Assembly (NCBI GenBank): GCA_030550695.1
Contig: JAUQOX010000152.1
Coordinates: 1-7,062 of the forward strand
Length of the DNA stretch: 7,062 nucleotides
Direction: 5' to 3'
DNA from: Gemmatimonadota bacterium
Lineage (GTDB): Bacteria; Gemmatimonadota; Gemmatimonadetes; Longimicrobiales; Gaopeijiaceae
The position numbers and the translations under genes were made by a program. The notes beneath the pieces are model-generated. The model made no database searches. It had not been told where the DNA came from and worked only from the letters and a program-made list of their open reading frames with translations. Positions 6,148 to 7,062 of the stretch are shown here, one piece after another (position 1 is the first letter of the stretch; each line of letters starts with the position of its first letter).

Positions 6148-7062
6148 TCAGTCCCCCAAGACGTAGGCGAAGATCAGGGGGGCCACGATGCTGGCATCGG
6201 ATTTGATGAGGAAGCGCGGCGTGGTGATATCCAGCTTACCCCAGGTGATCTTCTCGTTGGGGTAAGCCCCGGAGTACCCGCCGTAGGACACCTCGGCGTC
6301 GGTGATCTGGCAAAAGTACCCCCAGAAAGGAACCTCCATCCCCAGGTCTTGGATGAGGGAGGGGACCACGCAGATGGCGAAGTCCCCGGCGATCCCGCCG
6401 CCGATCTGGAAGAACCCCACCGACGGCAGGCCCTCCGCCGCACCATGGTTGGCCAGGTACCAGTCCATCAAGTGCTGGAACTGCTCCGTCCCCGTTTTCA
6501 CGCACTGATGGTGGGCGATCCGCCCGGCCTTGACATGGGCGGCGAACATGTTCCCCATGGTGGAGTCCTCCCACCCCGGAGCGTAGACGGGGATCCCCGC
6601 CTCTTTGGCCGCCACGAGCCAGGAATCGGCCGGGTCGATTTGGAAGTGCTGCTGCAGTTCGGGGTCGTCCAAGACGTCGAACATGTACTCGGCCGGGAAC
6701 TTCCTCACCCCCTCCCGGGCAGCTCGGCTCCACCGCTCCACCAGCCGACGTTCCACGTGCTTCATGACGTTCTCCGGGATACAGGTATCCGTGACCCGGT
6801 TCATGCCTCGGTCATAGAGGGCCTTTTCGTCGGCGGGGGAGAGTTCCCTCCAGTGGGGAAGGCGCTCGTACTCGTCGTGGGCCAGAAGGTTGAACACGTC
6901 CTCCTCCAGGTTGGCTCCGGTGCAGGAAATGGCGTGGACCTTCCCCGCCCGGATCATCCGGGCCAGGATGATCCCCAACTCCCCCGTGGACATGGCGCCA
7001 GCCAGGGTCACCAGCATCTTCCCCCCGGCTTCCGTGTGGGCCGCGTAGGCTCGGGCCGCTTC
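6148..7062 (-). CDS. Deoxyhypusine-synthase-family protein (bacterial DHS-like), 5' end beyond window
   Basis: NAD-dependent enzyme family that transfers the aminobutyl group of spermidine. Eukaryotic and archaeal members modify a lysine of eIF5A/aIF5A. Bacteria lack eIF5A, and bacterial relatives are thought to act on small polyamines, for example making homospermidine. The visible 304 residues are in frame to the window edge; the conserved TLAGAMSTGELG appears about 20 residues in, so roughly 30-45 residues are missing. Motifs: CTGANLEEDVF (nucleotide-binding region), VYAPGWEDSTMGNM, FFQIGGGIAGDFAI (GGG at fragment residues 221-223) and NEKITWGKLD, whose lysine (fragment residue 276, codon 6235-6237) aligns with human Lys329, which carries the covalent intermediate. 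The ATG at 7017 is internal: the reading upstream (AYAAHTEAGGK) continues the family sequence. typA follows after 24 nt. The family is certain; the substrate is unknown. Homospermidine-type chemistry or another aminobutyl transfer are the alternatives. Confidence 0.92.
   Translation of the reverse strand, partial: EAARAYAAHTEAGGKMLVTLAGAMSTGELGIILARMIRAGKVHAISCTGANLEEDVFNLLAHDEYERLPHWRELSPADEKALYDRGMNRVTDTCIPENVMKHVERRLVERWSRAAREGVRKFPAEYMFDVLDDPELQQHFQIDPADSWLVAAKEAGIPVYAPGWEDSTMGNMFAAHVKAGRIAHHQCVKTGTEQFQHLMDWYLANHGAAEGLPSVGFFQIGGGIAGDFAICVVPSLIQDLGMEVPFWGYFCQITDAEVSYGGYSGAYPNEKITWGKLDITTPRFLIKSDASIVAPLIFAYVLGD

Overview
The window is a stretch of GC-rich bacterial chromosome (strongly G/C-biased by eye; not computed), densely packed with genes. 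It holds two unrelated blocks. Positions 1-4214 are a flagellar cluster. Positions 4228-7062 are a convergent two-gene block encoding the translational GTPase TypA/BipA and a deoxyhypusine-synthase-family enzyme. A sigma-54-dependent flagellar response regulator combined with FliW points to a flagellated bacterium outside the classical enterics, for example Desulfobacterota, Nitrospirota or NC10-like lineages. That placement is inference from gene content; no marker here fixes the taxon.

Flagellar block. In the middle (1296-2711, minus) lies an NtrC-type response regulator of the FlrC/FleR/FlgR kind with a complete receiver, a sigma-54 AAA+ domain with an intact GAFTGA loop, and a Fis-type HTH. 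Reading on along the minus strand, a 253-nt gap contains a good -24/-12 sigma-54 promoter (1087-1101) and, about 95 bp upstream of its predicted start site, an inverted repeat that could be the activator's binding site. After it come flgB (short and divergent), flgC, and the 5' part of another gene (1-228, missed by simple ORF calling because it runs off the window). That gene sits where fliE is normally found. Divergent from the regulator, on the plus strand, is a near-consensus sigma-28 (FliA/SigD) promoter (2738-2765) followed by flgL (TTG start) and fliW, which overlap by ATGA. The region therefore appears to show two levels of a flagellar hierarchy: a sigma-54 activator feeding a sigma-54 rod operon on one side, and a late sigma-28 operon (hook-filament junction protein plus the CsrA antagonist FliW) on the other. 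csrA, flgK, flagellin and the regulator's sensor kinase are not in the window.

Second block. On the minus strand a deoxyhypusine-synthase-like gene (5' end beyond the window) is followed after 24 nt by typA, probably as one transcript. The DHS-like protein keeps the lysine that forms the covalent intermediate in human DHS but seems to lack several substrate-site residues, which suggests a different polyamine reaction. typA and fliW converge with only 13 nt between their stop codons.

No RNA genes, CRISPR arrays, insertion sequences or phage genes were seen. The most useful observations are the paired sigma-54 and sigma-28 promoters, the reduced FlgB, the tiny ORF overlapping the flgL start, and the altered active site of the DHS-like enzyme.
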